From Collinsella sp. (lineage in GTDB: Bacteria; Actinomycetota; Coriobacteriia; Coriobacteriales; Coriobacteriaceae), in NCBI GenBank assembly GCA_019414565.1, contig DXLU01000007.1:163503-227502 (forward strand): DNA of 64,000 bases, given 5' to 3'. Of this stretch, positions 7,903 through 16,011 are shown in pieces. Position 1 is the first letter of the stretch. Each line of letters opens with the position of its first letter. Position numbers and translations under genes: made by a program. The notes under the pieces were generated by a model. That model did no database searches and had not been told where the DNA came from. It saw only the letters and a program-made list of their open reading frames with translations.

Positions 7903-9324
7903 ATGACCAATCCCATGCAGTTCCCCGACGGCTTTGTATTTGGCGGCGCCACCGCCGCTTACCAGGTTGAGGGCGAGACCCGCACGCACGGCAAGGGCAA
8001 AGTGCCCTGGGACGATTTCCTGGCTGCTCAGGGTCGCTTCTCCCCCGACCCCGCAAGTGATTTCTACAACAAGTATCCGGTCGATATCGACCTGTGCCAG
8101 CGCTTCGGCATCAACGGTATCCGTGTCTCCATCGCTTGGAGCCGCATCTTCCCCAACGGTACTGGCGAGATCAACCCCGAGGGTGTTGCCTTCTATCACG
8201 AGCTTTTTGCCACCTGCAACAAAGCCGGCGTTATTCCCTATGTCACGCTCGATCACTTTGACACGCCCGAGGCCTTCTACCAGGACGGCGGCGAGGGCTT
8301 CTTGACGCGCACGACCATCGATGCCTTTGTCGAGTACGCCAAGTTCTGCTTTGCCGAGTTCACCGAGGTCAAGCACTGGTTCACGTTTAACGAGATTCCC
8401 GCGACCGCCGAGGGCAGCTTTATCGTCGGCAACTGGCCGCACGGCGAGAAGTATCGCCTGGACAAGGCCTTCCAGCTCATGCACAACATGATGGTGGCCC
8501 ACGCCAAGGCTGTCGTCGCCTTCCATGAGGGCGGCTTTGAGGGCGAGATCGGCATTGTCCAGAACCTGGAGCCCAAGTATCCCCTCGACCCCAACAACGC
8601 CGCCGACTGCGAGGCAGCTCGCATGGCCGACGTCATCAACAACCGCTGGGTACTCGACGCCACCTTCCGCGGCCACTATGCAGCCGACACCATGGAGGCT
8701 GCGACCAAGCTGGCCCATATCGCCGGCGGCGAGCTCGACGTCCGCGACGAGGACATCGCCGCGCTGACCGCCGCGCTCCCCTACAACGATTGCCTGGGCG
8801 TCAACACCTACAAGTGCCAGTTCCTGCGTGCCGCCGAGGGCGAAAACGACATCAACCACAATGGCACCGGCGACAAGGGCTCCTCGCGCTGGTTCCTCAA
8901 GGGCGTGGGCGAGTCATGCGTGCGCGAAGGCGTACCCACCACCGATTGGGACTGGATCATCTATCCCGAGGGCCTCTACGACCTGCTGCTCCGCATTAAG
9001 AACGATTACCCCAACTACAAGAAGATCTACATCACCGAGAACGGCATGGGCTATAAGGACGACTTCGAGGACGGCTTTATCGACGACGCCCCTCGCATCG
9101 ACTATATGCGTCAGCATCTCGCGTGGATCCTCAAGGCAATCGACGGCGGCGTAAACGTCGACGGTTACTTTGTGTGGTCGCTGCAGGACCAGTTCTCCTG
9201 GACCAACGGCTATAACAAGCGCTACGGCCTGTTCTACATCGACTTTGAGACCCAGAAGCGCTATCCCAAGGCGAGCGCGTACTGGTACAAGAACGTCGCA
9301 GAGACCGGCCTGCTCATGGCCTAA
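7903..9324 (+). CDS. lacG: 6-phospho-beta-galactosidase (GH1, second copy)
   Basis: Hydrolyses the phosphorylated sugar imported by the EIICB encoded just upstream. The 473 residues contain TFNE (acid/base Glu164), ITENG (nucleophile Glu379) and the phosphate-recognition segment SWTNGYNKRYG (Ser432, Lys439, Tyr441). AAAGGATG lies six bases before the ATG. Similarity to the 2964-4403 product runs end to end, so the two EIICB-GH1 modules probably arose by duplication or parallel acquisition. The terminator at 9347 closes the operon. Confidence 0.94.
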   Translation: MTNPMQFPDGFVFGGATAAYQVEGETRTHGKGKVPWDDFLAAQGRFSPDPASDFYNKYPVDIDLCQRFGINGIRVSIAWSRIFPNGTGEINPEGVAFYHELFATCNKAGVIPYVTLDHFDTPEAFYQDGGEGFLTRTTIDAFVEYAKFCFAEFTEVKHWFTFNEIPATAEGSFIVGNWPHGEKYRLDKAFQLMHNMMVAHAKAVVAFHEGGFEGEIGIVQNLEPKYPLDPNNAADCEAARMADVINNRWVLDATFRGHYAADTMEAATKLAHIAGGELDVRDEDIAALTAALPYNDCLGVNTYKCQFLRAAEGENDINHNGTGDKGSSRWFLKGVGESCVREGVPTTDWDWIIYPEGLYDLLLRIKNDYPNYKKIYITENGMGYKDDFEDGFIDDAPRIDYMRQHLAWILKAIDGGVNVDGYFVWSLQDQFSWTNGYNKRYGLFYIDFETQKRYPKASAYWYKNVAETGLLMA

Positions 9325-9346
9325 CTTCAGCCGCGCATCCCCTGTC

Positions 9347-9394
9347 GGCCGCATGCGAATCCCTCCACGGGTTCGCATGCGGCCTTTTTGTTTT
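9347..9394 (+). terminator. Rho-independent terminator after second GH1 gene
   Basis: A 13-bp perfect stem (GGCCGCATGCGAA at 9347-9359, complement at 9372-9384) is followed by TTTTTGTTTT. Confidence 0.92.
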
Positions 9395-9413
9395 GCCCGG
9401 GCCTGAGCCTGTC

Positions 9414-9637
9414 GTTTGTCTCGATCTGTAACATCTAGCAGGGGTTTTCGGTCTTACCTGTTACAGATCAAGACAAACAGAACGCCCGAACTTGAAGATC
9501 TCGATCTGTAACACGTAGCCGAGCATTCCGGCCCCACCTGTTACAGATCGAGACAAACGGGTAGCCCGAAGCAGAATATCTCGATCTGTAACATCTAACC
9601 TGGTTTTCTACTCCCAACTGTTACAGATTGAGATAAT
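9414..9637. repeat. Array 2 of about 80-bp palindromic repeats (3 units)
   Basis: Units begin at 9419, 9499 and 9579, exactly 80 bp apart. Each has arms like TCTCGATCTGTAACA and TGTTACAGATnnAGA around a 20-25 base loop. The array lies between the GH1 terminator and the toxin-antitoxin pair. It belongs to the same family as 4523-4748 and 14796-15101. Confidence 0.9.
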
Positions 9638-9700
9638 TCGACGACGCCGACGTTTTAATATACCGTGGTACAATTGTGTCCCAACGCAAAGGAGGTACCC

Positions 9701-9967
9701 ATGTCAGCTTGTGTGCCCGTCCGAGATATGAAGGACACCGCTGCATTTACCGCGCTTGTCGAGTCCGAGCGCGACGTCACCGTAACCAAAAACGGCTACG
9801 AGGCCATGCACTGCATCAGCAGCGACCAGTATCGCCTCATGCAAGACGAAATCGCCAAAGCCAAGCTGCTGTCTCGTATGATGCTGGCAGAAGACGAGAT
9901 ATCGCAAGGCGACTATAGCGACTACGAATCCTTCGCGGCTTCGATACGAGACAAATATGACCTATAA
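9701..9967 (+). CDS. Phd/YefM-type antitoxin
   Basis: Predicted DNA-binding antitoxin of a type II toxin-antitoxin pair. The start at 9701 is chosen because AAAGGAGGT lies six bases upstream; it gives 88 residues (MSACVPVRDMKDTAAFTALV). The N-terminal pattern, VRDMKDTAAFTALVESERDVTVTKNG, is a Phd-like fold in which a short segment is followed by VTKNGYEAM. The acidic C-terminus (DYSDYESFAASI) would bind the toxin. It overlaps the toxin gene by 11 bp. Such antitoxins usually autorepress the operon. A TACAAT hexamer at 9669-9674 is a possible -10 element. Confidence 0.85.
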   Translation: MSACVPVRDMKDTAAFTALVESERDVTVTKNGYEAMHCISSDQYRLMQDEIAKAKLLSRMMLAEDEISQGDYSDYESFAASIRDKYDL

Positions 9968-10262
9968 CGTCGTAATCCTCAGAAGCGCGCGATATGAGTA
10001 CGAGAGTATTGTCGGATACCTTGCTCAAATCCTCAAGAATCCGCGTGCAGCAGGCAACTTTGTCGCTGAGTTTGAATATCAGCTTGACCTGCTTCGCGAG
10101 CAGCCGCTTTTACGTCCCCTCTCGCACATGCAAGAGCTGGCGGCACGTAATTACCGATCGTTTCCCGTCAACAACTACGTGTGTCTATACAAGTTTGAGC
10201 ACGAAACAATCTATATCGCCCACATCTTTCATCAGTCACAAGACTACGCCCGCCTGGTCTAG
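9957..10262 (+). CDS. RelE/ParE-family toxin
   Basis: A 101-residue basic protein, MTYNVVILRSARYEYESIVGY, with the compact RelE/ParE layout: an N-terminal beta strand, two helices, then strands ending NYVCLYKFEHETIYIAHIFH. Its start codon lies inside the antitoxin gene, which implies translational coupling. RelE-type members cleave mRNA on the ribosome and ParE-type members poison gyrase. The sequence does not settle which applies, although the C-terminal IFHQSQDYARLV resembles RelE/YoeB-like families. Confidence 0.85.
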   Translation: MTYNVVILRSARYEYESIVGYLAQILKNPRAAGNFVAEFEYQLDLLREQPLLRPLSHMQELAARNYRSFPVNNYVCLYKFEHETIYIAHIFHQSQDYARLV

Positions 10263-10463
10263 CCCACAAGCTGAATACTTGGCCCGAGCGCATTTGCGTG
10301 TCATATCGCGTCACGTTGACGCGTAGAATAACGCGCATTTTTTTACGCGCCATCAAATTTGACGCACAAATGGTGTTTTTACTTATACGTGTCATTCTGC
10401 ACGTCATATTGAAGCGATAATCCCCGCGCCGGTAGAGGGCAGACGTATCGCCTGCAGCGTTAG

Positions 10464-10862
10464 CTAGCAGATGACCTGCGTGTGTTCCTCGATGGCGGCG
10501 CGATCCTCGGCGGTAATACCCGGCTCGCACACCACGGCGTCCAAATTGTCCAGGCGGCAGAAGGTGTAGAAATCACGCTTGCCGATCTTGCTGGAGTCGG
10601 CGATCAGATAGCGCGAGTCGGCCTTGCTAAAGGCGAGCTGCTGGATACGGCCCTCGTCCATGTTGGACGTAGACACGTCGCCATCCAGAATGCCGTTGGC
10701 ACCGATAAACGCCGTGTCAATCCCTAGTGCGCGCAGGGTATCCTCGGCCATGGGCCCACAAAGGCGGCGGTGCGGCGACGGTACATGCCGCCCACCAGGC
10801 ACAGCTCGCAATCCTCGCGCGCCTCGAGCAGGCTAAAGGCCGAAAGCGAATTGGTCACATAG
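10464..10862 (-). pseudogene. Truncated, frameshifted DeoR-family regulator copy
   Basis: The last 95 codons are nearly identical to the C-terminus of the intact DeoR regulator at 15217-15981 (GILDGDVSTSNMDEG, SSKIGKRDFYTFCRL), with only a few substitutions. Just upstream, near 10750, one base is missing relative to the intact copy, which shifts the frame within the segment equivalent to RRRTAAFVGPT. Homology stops at about 10862, so the DNA-binding half is absent. Flanking DNA on the 3' side (a CATATCGCG stretch near 10305) also resembles that beside the intact gene. This is a partial duplication that has decayed. Confidence 0.88.
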
Positions 10863-10951
10863 ATAGAAGGCAGTTTGTCGGTGACTCGGAGAGCGCCAAT
10901 GCGATCTCACGACGGTTGCGCTCATTGTCTCAATTAGATACTCAACAAAAT

Positions 10952-10984
10952 ACGGCCCCGCAGCTCAATAAGCTGCGGGGCCGT
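10952..10984 (-). terminator. Terminator after third EIICB gene
   Basis: A 14-bp perfect stem (ACGGCCCCGCAGCT and its complement) encloses a 5-base loop. On the minus strand it is followed by ATTTTGTT. It lies about 35 bp downstream of the stop of the 11021-12715 gene. Confidence 0.85.
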
Positions 10985-11020
10985 ACCATACACCGACGAA
11001 TCAACGACGAAGTGCATCCA

Positions 11021-12715
11021 CTATTTGGCCAGCTCCTGAACGATCCAGTCAATTGCACCTTCGGGATCGTTGGTAAGGTCGATATACTCCTTGCCCCTTG
11101 TGGTGAGCAGTTTAATTCCAAGGCGATCAGTATCGGCCTTCATAGCGTCATAGTACATGCGCGCCTGGGGCGCCAGAACAATCACGTTGTACTGATCCAT
11201 CGTCTCATAGTGGCTTCCGTACGCACCGGACTGAGAAACCAAATCGATACCCTTAGCAGCGGCACCTTCGCGAAGAGCATTTGCCAAGAGAGTCGAAGTG
11301 CCGGCACCCTGGCAAAGCACAAGCACGCGGATCTGCTCCGCCTTGTCCTTTACCGCCTCGAGAGCTTTTGCGACATTTTCTTGTTCGGCAATAGCATCTG
11401 CATCCGAGTTTCCTGCAGTCTCCTTTGCAGACTCTTCCAAACAAAGCTGATGGTCATACGCCTTGCAGAACGGATAGTAAATCACAAAGTCAACGACCAA
11501 CAGCACTGCCATCAATACGAGAGAACGCAGATCGAGACCCGTGGTGAGGAACGCACCAATTGGGCCGGGAAGCGCCCACGGCATGGTATACATGGGGGCG
11601 TTCATTCCAATGACGTCAATGAAAAATTTACCGATAATGGCGTTGACCATAGGAGCCACTAGGAAGGGCACGAACATATAGGGATTGAGAACAATCGGCA
11701 TACCGAAGATAACGGGCTCGTTAACTCCAAAAATCACCGGGATAATCGATGCCTTGCCCATGGCTTTAAGCTGCTTGGAGCGCATAAACATGATTAGGAT
11801 AATAGGAACGATGAACGTGCAGCCAGAACCGCCCAGACCGCCGATGAAGCTTGTAAAGTCCTGCGTGAGAGCAATTGACGGGTGTCCACCTGCTTGGAAA
11901 ACCTCAAGATTGGTAACGGTATTGCCATAGAGCGCAGCATTGATCGGACTCATGACAACCGAAGCACCGTGGATACCCATAAATTGGAAAAGCGCGACCG
12001 CGCCTTCGATAAGCGCCATGCCTGGATAGGTGTCGACCGCGGAGAACAGTGGCGAGATGAGAGCGGATACCAAATTGGCAAACGGCACAGCAAGCAGCTT
12101 GCGGCTCGCAAGATCGATAAAAGCGCACGCAAGGATCGAAAACCCAAATGCAAAGATATCGCGAAAACTCTGCGCAATAGAGCCAGGGACCTCTTTGGGA
12201 AGCTTGATCGTCACATTATGGCTAATGCACACCTTATAGATATTAACGGTCAAGAATGCGGCTACGAACGCAGCGAGAAAACCCTTGGTTCCCATATAGC
12301 CGGTTTCAAAAACAGATGTATCTGCTCCGCCAATCGAGACAACATCGTTCGTCACCGATAGTAAGAGCATGCCGCACATGGCACAAACCATGCACGAGGT
12401 GGGGTTGAGAGATTTACCCGAAGGCATGCGACGGTTCATCGACATGGCAAGTGAGCTCGCCGTGGTGCCGGCCACCATAATGCCAAGAAGTCCCATGGTA
12501 TATGCATAGATTTTATTGAAGAAATCCAGCACCTCAGACGGAAGCGTGATGCCTACATAGGCAGGGAGCGTCGAAAGAAGAAGGAACAGGCTCGAGAACA
12601 GCACAATTGGCATATTCGAGAGAAAGCCATCCTTAATCGCCACCAGATAAATGTTCCTCGAGATTTTGTCGAAGAGGGGCTGGTGTTTTTCAAGGAATTT
12701 GACGATAGCGTCCAT
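11021..12715 (-). CDS. PTS lactose-family transporter, fused EIICB (third copy)
   Basis: Sugar permease of 564 residues from the start at 12715, which has AAAGGA eight bases upstream; a more distal ATG would add ten residues. The EIIC domain carries GIHGASVV and NEPVIFGMP. The linker is shorter than in the other two copies. The EIIB loop is IRVLVLCQGAGTS (phospho-Cys468). No glycosidase or EIIA accompanies it. Instead, the divergent partners are a TIM-barrel-like protein and a GntR regulator. The N-terminus is closest to the second copy (6048). The divergent region holds two copies of the 11-bp ACCGTTCACCG motif and two palindromes. Confidence 0.94.
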   Translation of the reverse strand: MDAIVKFLEKHQPLFDKISRNIYLVAIKDGFLSNMPIVLFSSLFLLLSTLPAYVGITLPSEVLDFFNKIYAYTMGLLGIMVAGTTASSLAMSMNRRMPSGKSLNPTSCMVCAMCGMLLLSVTNDVVSIGGADTSVFETGYMGTKGFLAAFVAAFLTVNIYKVCISHNVTIKLPKEVPGSIAQSFRDIFAFGFSILACAFIDLASRKLLAVPFANLVSALISPLFSAVDTYPGMALIEGAVALFQFMGIHGASVVMSPINAALYGNTVTNLEVFQAGGHPSIALTQDFTSFIGGLGGSGCTFIVPIILIMFMRSKQLKAMGKASIIPVIFGVNEPVIFGMPIVLNPYMFVPFLVAPMVNAIIGKFFIDVIGMNAPMYTMPWALPGPIGAFLTTGLDLRSLVLMAVLLVVDFVIYYPFCKAYDHQLCLEESAKETAGNSDADAIAEQENVAKALEAVKDKAEQIRVLVLCQGAGTSTLLANALREGAAAKGIDLVSQSGAYGSHYETMDQYNVIVLAPQARMYYDAMKADTDRLGIKLLTTRGKEYIDLTNDPEGAIDWIVQELAK

Positions 12716-12783
12716 AACACATCCTTTCATGATTCCCGGGCACACAACGATTTATCCGGACTCAACCATCGTCGTCCCCGTTT

Positions 12784-12807
12784 GTATCCACTTATGTAAG
12801 TGAATAC
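12784..12807. promoter_or_regulatory. 24-bp palindrome upstream of third EIICB
   Basis: CACTTATGTAAGTG (12789-12802) is a perfect palindrome, and GTAT/ATAC at the outer ends extends it to 24 bp with one mismatched pair. It lies about 70 bp upstream of the EIICB start on the minus strand. It is a likely operator, perhaps for the GntR regulator at 14047. Confidence 0.55.
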
Positions 12808-12899
12808 GTTCTTGTGCGAAATGTAATATCATTTGCGCGATTTGTCATAACCAATTCTTTTTCCGCTTTGTCGATATGTCAAGAAATCAAATACTTATT

Positions 12900-12986
12900 C
12901 GGTGAACGGTAGTTGATTATTATAAGGTTTTCCCAGCTAACAGCTATTTTTTCGGAGCAGTACTATAAGTTTGCAACCGTTCACCG
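12900..12986. promoter_or_regulatory. Inverted pair of ACCGTTCACCG motifs, PTS locus 3
   Basis: CGGTGAACGGT at 12900-12910 and its exact inverse ACCGTTCACCG at 12976-12986 lie in the divergent region between the third EIICB gene and the gene at 13072, 65 bp apart. The pair has the same orientation as the tighter pair at 28970-28999. Each arm could serve one of the two divergent promoters. Confidence 0.55.
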
Positions 12987-13007
12987 ATTGGATATAACAT
13001 ATTTAAT

Positions 13008-13025
13008 ATATTGTTGTAACAATAT
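13008..13025. promoter_or_regulatory. Palindrome upstream of the TIM-barrel-like gene
   Basis: ATATTGTTGTAACAATAT is a perfect 18-bp inverted repeat about 45 bp upstream of the start at 13072. The GT-N-AC symmetry is typical of GntR-family operators, so the co-transcribed GntR regulator at 14047 is the best candidate binder. Confidence 0.5.
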
Positions 13026-13071
13026 TAGAGACAATGTCACAAGCCTGTCGTTCTAGTCAAAGGAAGTAACA

Positions 13072-13992
13072 ATGCCCAAACGATTGCTGAACATGTCCGC
13101 ATCAGATTTTGCCGCCACGTCACCCATGGATCTAAAGCAGGCAATTCTGGCTTCCGAGGGACGTACCATCATGGCGGAAAACGTACCCTCTTCCCAATTT
13201 CTCGGCGGCGTTACTAATGCCGAAATCGAACGTGCCGCAGGTGCCGACCTGCTTCTGTTTAACGCGCTCGATGTGTTCAATCCAGTTATTGCCGGTATTC
13301 CAGATGATCTCAATGAAAACCCGGTCACTTGGGTGAAGCGAGCATGCGGAAGGCCCATTGGCGTCAATCTGGAGCCAGTTGATAACGAGGCGGAGATGTC
13401 TGAATCCCGAACGGAAATCCCCATGGGTCGTCGCGTCTCTCCCAAGACCTTAGAAAAGGCTAACGAACTCGGATTTGATTTTATCTGCCTGACGGGCAAC
13501 CCTGGAACCGGCGTCTCCAACGATGCAATCGCCCATTCGATTAAACTCTCCAAAGAGCATTTCAATGGCCTGGTCATAGCCGGAAAAATGCATGGAGCGG
13601 GCGTTGCAGAACCCGTCATGACGCTCGAAATTGCGCGCAAGTTTGTTGACCTCGGCGTCGATATCCTTCTCGTGCCAGCCCCCTACACCGTCCCTTGCTT
13701 CCAAGAAGCAGACCTGCGCGCCATCGTAGACTTTGTACGATCCCACAACGTAGGCAAGTCAATTGAAGAGAAGGTTCTCGTCATGGCGGCGAACGGGACG
13801 AGTCAAGACTCCTGCGACAGCGAGACCATTAAGAAAATAGGCCTTGCAGCAAAAGCAGCCGGCGCTGACCTCCAACATATCGGGGACTCCATGAACGGTA
13901 TTTGCCTGCCCCAGAATATCTTCACGCTCGGACAAGCCCTTCGTGGATACAGGCATCAGATCGTCATGCTGAGCCGCTCTGTGATACGTTAA
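13072..13992 (+). CDS. TIM-barrel-like protein of unknown function linked to PTS
   Basis: A soluble protein of 306 residues with no signal peptide. It shows alternating strand/helix blocks ending in Gly-rich turns (MAENVPSSQFLGGVTNAEIE, GVNLEPVD, FICLTGNPGTGVSN, VIAGKMHGAG, DILLVPAPYTVP, VLVMAANGTSQDS, DLQHIGDSMNG). This periodicity suggests an eight-stranded barrel that may bind a sugar phosphate. From memory it resembles a family labelled DUF7916 that recurs beside lactose/cellobiose-type PTS genes, but no assignment can be proven here. It is divergent from the EIICB gene at 11021 and followed after 54 bp by a GntR regulator. A sugar-phosphate aldolase or isomerase role is conceivable but unproven. 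Confidence 0.8.
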   Translation: MPKRLLNMSASDFAATSPMDLKQAILASEGRTIMAENVPSSQFLGGVTNAEIERAAGADLLLFNALDVFNPVIAGIPDDLNENPVTWVKRACGRPIGVNLEPVDNEAEMSESRTEIPMGRRVSPKTLEKANELGFDFICLTGNPGTGVSNDAIAHSIKLSKEHFNGLVIAGKMHGAGVAEPVMTLEIARKFVDLGVDILLVPAPYTVPCFQEADLRAIVDFVRSHNVGKSIEEKVLVMAANGTSQDSCDSETIKKIGLAAKAAGADLQHIGDSMNGICLPQNIFTLGQALRGYRHQIVMLSRSVIR

Positions 13993-14046
13993 GGTTACCT
14001 TGCCCACGTTACATCCCGACTGAGGCAACCATCAGGTATAACCAAC

Positions 14047-14784
14047 ATGCAAACTGAGGCTCTAATGCTCGATACACACGAAAAACGGCCACTCTATTTA
14101 CAGCTCACCGACGCGCTGCTCAAGCAGATCGTCGATGAATATCAAGCAGACGATAAACTTCCAACAGAAATGGAACTCTGCGACGAATACGCCGTAAGCA
14201 GAACAACCGTCCGACTTGCCATGAGTGAGCTGGAGCGTCGTGGAAGTATCTATCGAATCCAAGGTAAGGGATCGTTTGTTGCACCTAAACGCGTTAGCGA
14301 GCTCAATTCACTTTTAGACTTTGACTTTGCAAGCCATTGCGATGGCGTTGATCCGGATGCCATCACAAAACATTTCGGCGGCCTCACATCAGGTCGTCCA
14401 ATTTCCGTAATGATGCTCCAACAATTTGGATGTCAAAGTCGCGATGAAATTCAGCGTCTTGAATTGACCTACGAACTTGAAGGCAGCTTCATAGGCGCTG
14501 ATACGTTCTTCATTTCAAAGTCGCGCGTTCCGAATAACCAGTTAGATTTTCAGGCATTTAGCAGAATCATGGACGACTTGTCCAAGTCTATCCAATCTGT
14601 TAGGGAAAGCTATAGAGCACGTCAGCTTAGCGATTCCGAAGCCAGTAATTATGGTGTTGCAAAACTTCCGGTCATCGAACTGACTCATTATGCTTACGAC
14701 TCCGGAGGCAAACTAATCTCAATTGTCTGCCGCACCGTCTTAACTGGGCGAATCCCTTATCAAAACTTTATTTTCAAGTCCTAA
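14047..14784 (+). CDS. GntR-family (HutC/UTRA) transcriptional regulator
   Basis: Predicted repressor of 245 residues. The winged helix (residues about 14-77) includes LPTEMELCDEYAVSRTTVRL and ends IYRIQGKGSFVAP. The C-terminal half is a degenerate UTRA ligand domain (VIELTHYAYDSGGKLISIVCRTVL). A second in-frame ATG at 14065, five bases after GAGG, is an equally plausible start. It is co-oriented with the TIM-barrel-like gene and probably controls it and the divergent EIICB. Codon and base use look more AT-rich than in the neighbouring GH1 genes, which hints at a separate origin for this module. Confidence 0.88.
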   Translation: MQTEALMLDTHEKRPLYLQLTDALLKQIVDEYQADDKLPTEMELCDEYAVSRTTVRLAMSELERRGSIYRIQGKGSFVAPKRVSELNSLLDFDFASHCDGVDPDAITKHFGGLTSGRPISVMMLQQFGCQSRDEIQRLELTYELEGSFIGADTFFISKSRVPNNQLDFQAFSRIMDDLSKSIQSVRESYRARQLSDSEASNYGVAKLPVIELTHYAYDSGGKLISIVCRTVLTGRIPYQNFIFKS

Positions 14785-14795
14785 TGTTCTTTTTC

Positions 14796-15101
14796 TTTTG
14801 TCTCGATCTGTAACACGTAGCCGAGTTTTTAAGTCCTAACCGTTACAGATCGAGACAAACAAGGTAGACCCCGCCGAATTGTCTCAATCTGTAACACTAA
14901 GACCGGTTTTGGACGTCTAGATGTTTCAGATTGAGATGAATGCACAGGCCAATGTCCCCAATCTAAATCTGTAACAACTAGCTGAATTATTCGGTCCTAG
15001 CTGTTACAGATCGAGACAAACGGAATAGGCCGAGCCAAAAATCTCGATCTGTAACATCTGACTCGCTTTTGGCCGCCTAGATATCACAGGTTGAGACAAT
15101 T
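14796..15101. repeat. Array 3 of about 80-bp palindromic repeats (4 units)
   Basis: Units begin at 14801, 14882, 14962 and 15042 (80-81 bp period). They are more diverged than in the other arrays: the second and fourth have weakened right arms (ATGTTTCAGATTGAGA and ATATCACAGGTTGAGA). The third has CTAG repeats inside the loop. The array lies between converging gene ends (GntR and DeoR). Confidence 0.88.
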
Positions 15102-15216
15102 TGATAGTGGAGTCCTCATTTGCGCGTCATATCGCGTAGCGCTAACGCGCTGGTTTCCACAATGACAGGAGGTAAAAGTCCCCCCGCATCGCCCGTTGGC
15201 AATCCCGTAGCGCTAG

Positions 15217-15981
15217 CTAGCAAATGACCTGCGTATGTTCCTCGATGGCGGCACGATCTTCGGCGGCGATGCCCGGCTCGCACACCACGGCATCCAGGCT
15301 GTCCAAGCGGCAGAAGGTGTAGAAGTCGCGCTTGCCGATCTTGCTGGAGTCGGCGATCAGATAGCGCGAGTCGGCCTTGCTAAAGGCGAGCTGCTGGATA
15401 CGACCCTCATCCATATTGGACGTAGACACGTCGCCATCCAGAATGCCGTTGGCACCGATAAACGCCGCATCGATGCCCAGCGCACGCAGGGTATCCTCGG
15501 CCGTTGGTCCCACAAATGCGGCGGTGCGGCGACGGTACATACCGCCCACGAGGCACAGGTCACAGTCTTCGCGCGCCTCGAGCAGGTTAAACACCGAAAG
15601 CGAATTGGTCACAATGCGCAGGCGAAACGCCGGCAGCATCGAGGCCATCTGCTCAACCGTGGTGCCCGTACCCAAAAAGATGGTCGAGCCTTCCTCGATA
15701 AGCTCCACAGCACGGCGCGCAATCTGCAGCTTTTCCTCGGCATGCTTAGTGCGCTTTTCGCTGTGCGAATACTCATGGCGCAACATAGCGTGTGGACGAC
15801 CCTGCGCACTACGGGCGCCGCCGTGCACGCGCTCGATCTCGCCCAGGCTCGCAAGTTCTTCGAGGTCGCGGCGAATCGTCATGTCCGAAACGCCCAGTGC
15901 ATCCGAAATCTCCTTGACCGAGACCGTGCCCAGCTCTTCGAGCAGCTGACGAACCTTATCCTGTCGCTCTGCCTTAATCAC
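15217..15981 (-). CDS. DeoR-family transcriptional regulator
   Basis: Repressor of 254 residues, starting from a GTG at 15981 that has GAGGA upstream. Longer frames lack a good ribosome site and would add a non-conserved extension. The HTH (KVRQLLEELGTVSVKEISDALGVSDMTIRRDL, residues about 7-45) and the sugar-phosphate sensor domain (GSTIFLGTGTTVEQMA, LRIVTNSLSV, FIGANGI) are intact. It is divergent from the aldose 1-epimerase at 16188, so control of sugar metabolism is likely. A perfect palindrome, TATACGCGTATA, in its own leader at 16000-16011 is a candidate autoregulatory operator. A broken partial copy is at 10464-10862. Confidence 0.92.
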   Translation of the reverse strand: MIKAERQDKVRQLLEELGTVSVKEISDALGVSDMTIRRDLEELASLGEIERVHGGARSAQGRPHAMLRHEYSHSEKRTKHAEEKLQIARRAVELIEEGSTIFLGTGTTVEQMASMLPAFRLRIVTNSLSVFNLLEAREDCDLCLVGGMYRRRTAAFVGPTAEDTLRALGIDAAFIGANGILDGDVSTSNMDEGRIQQLAFSKADSRYLIADSSKIGKRDFYTFCRLDSLDAVVCEPGIAAEDRAAIEEHTQVIC

Positions 15982-15999
15982 GATGAATCCTCGCCGTTC

Positions 16000-16011
16000 T
16001 ATACGCGTATA
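16000..16011. promoter_or_regulatory. Candidate DeoR operator
   Basis: TATACGCGTATA is a 12-bp perfect palindrome 19 bp upstream of the deoR-type start, in the divergent region with the epimerase gene. Its assignment to the DeoR protein is by position only. Confidence 0.45.

Noticed and set aside
10727..11662. Plus-strand open frame running opposite the third EIICB gene
   Set aside because: It crosses the DeoR relic, a terminator and the 3' end of a conserved PTS gene. No ribosome site or family match was seen.
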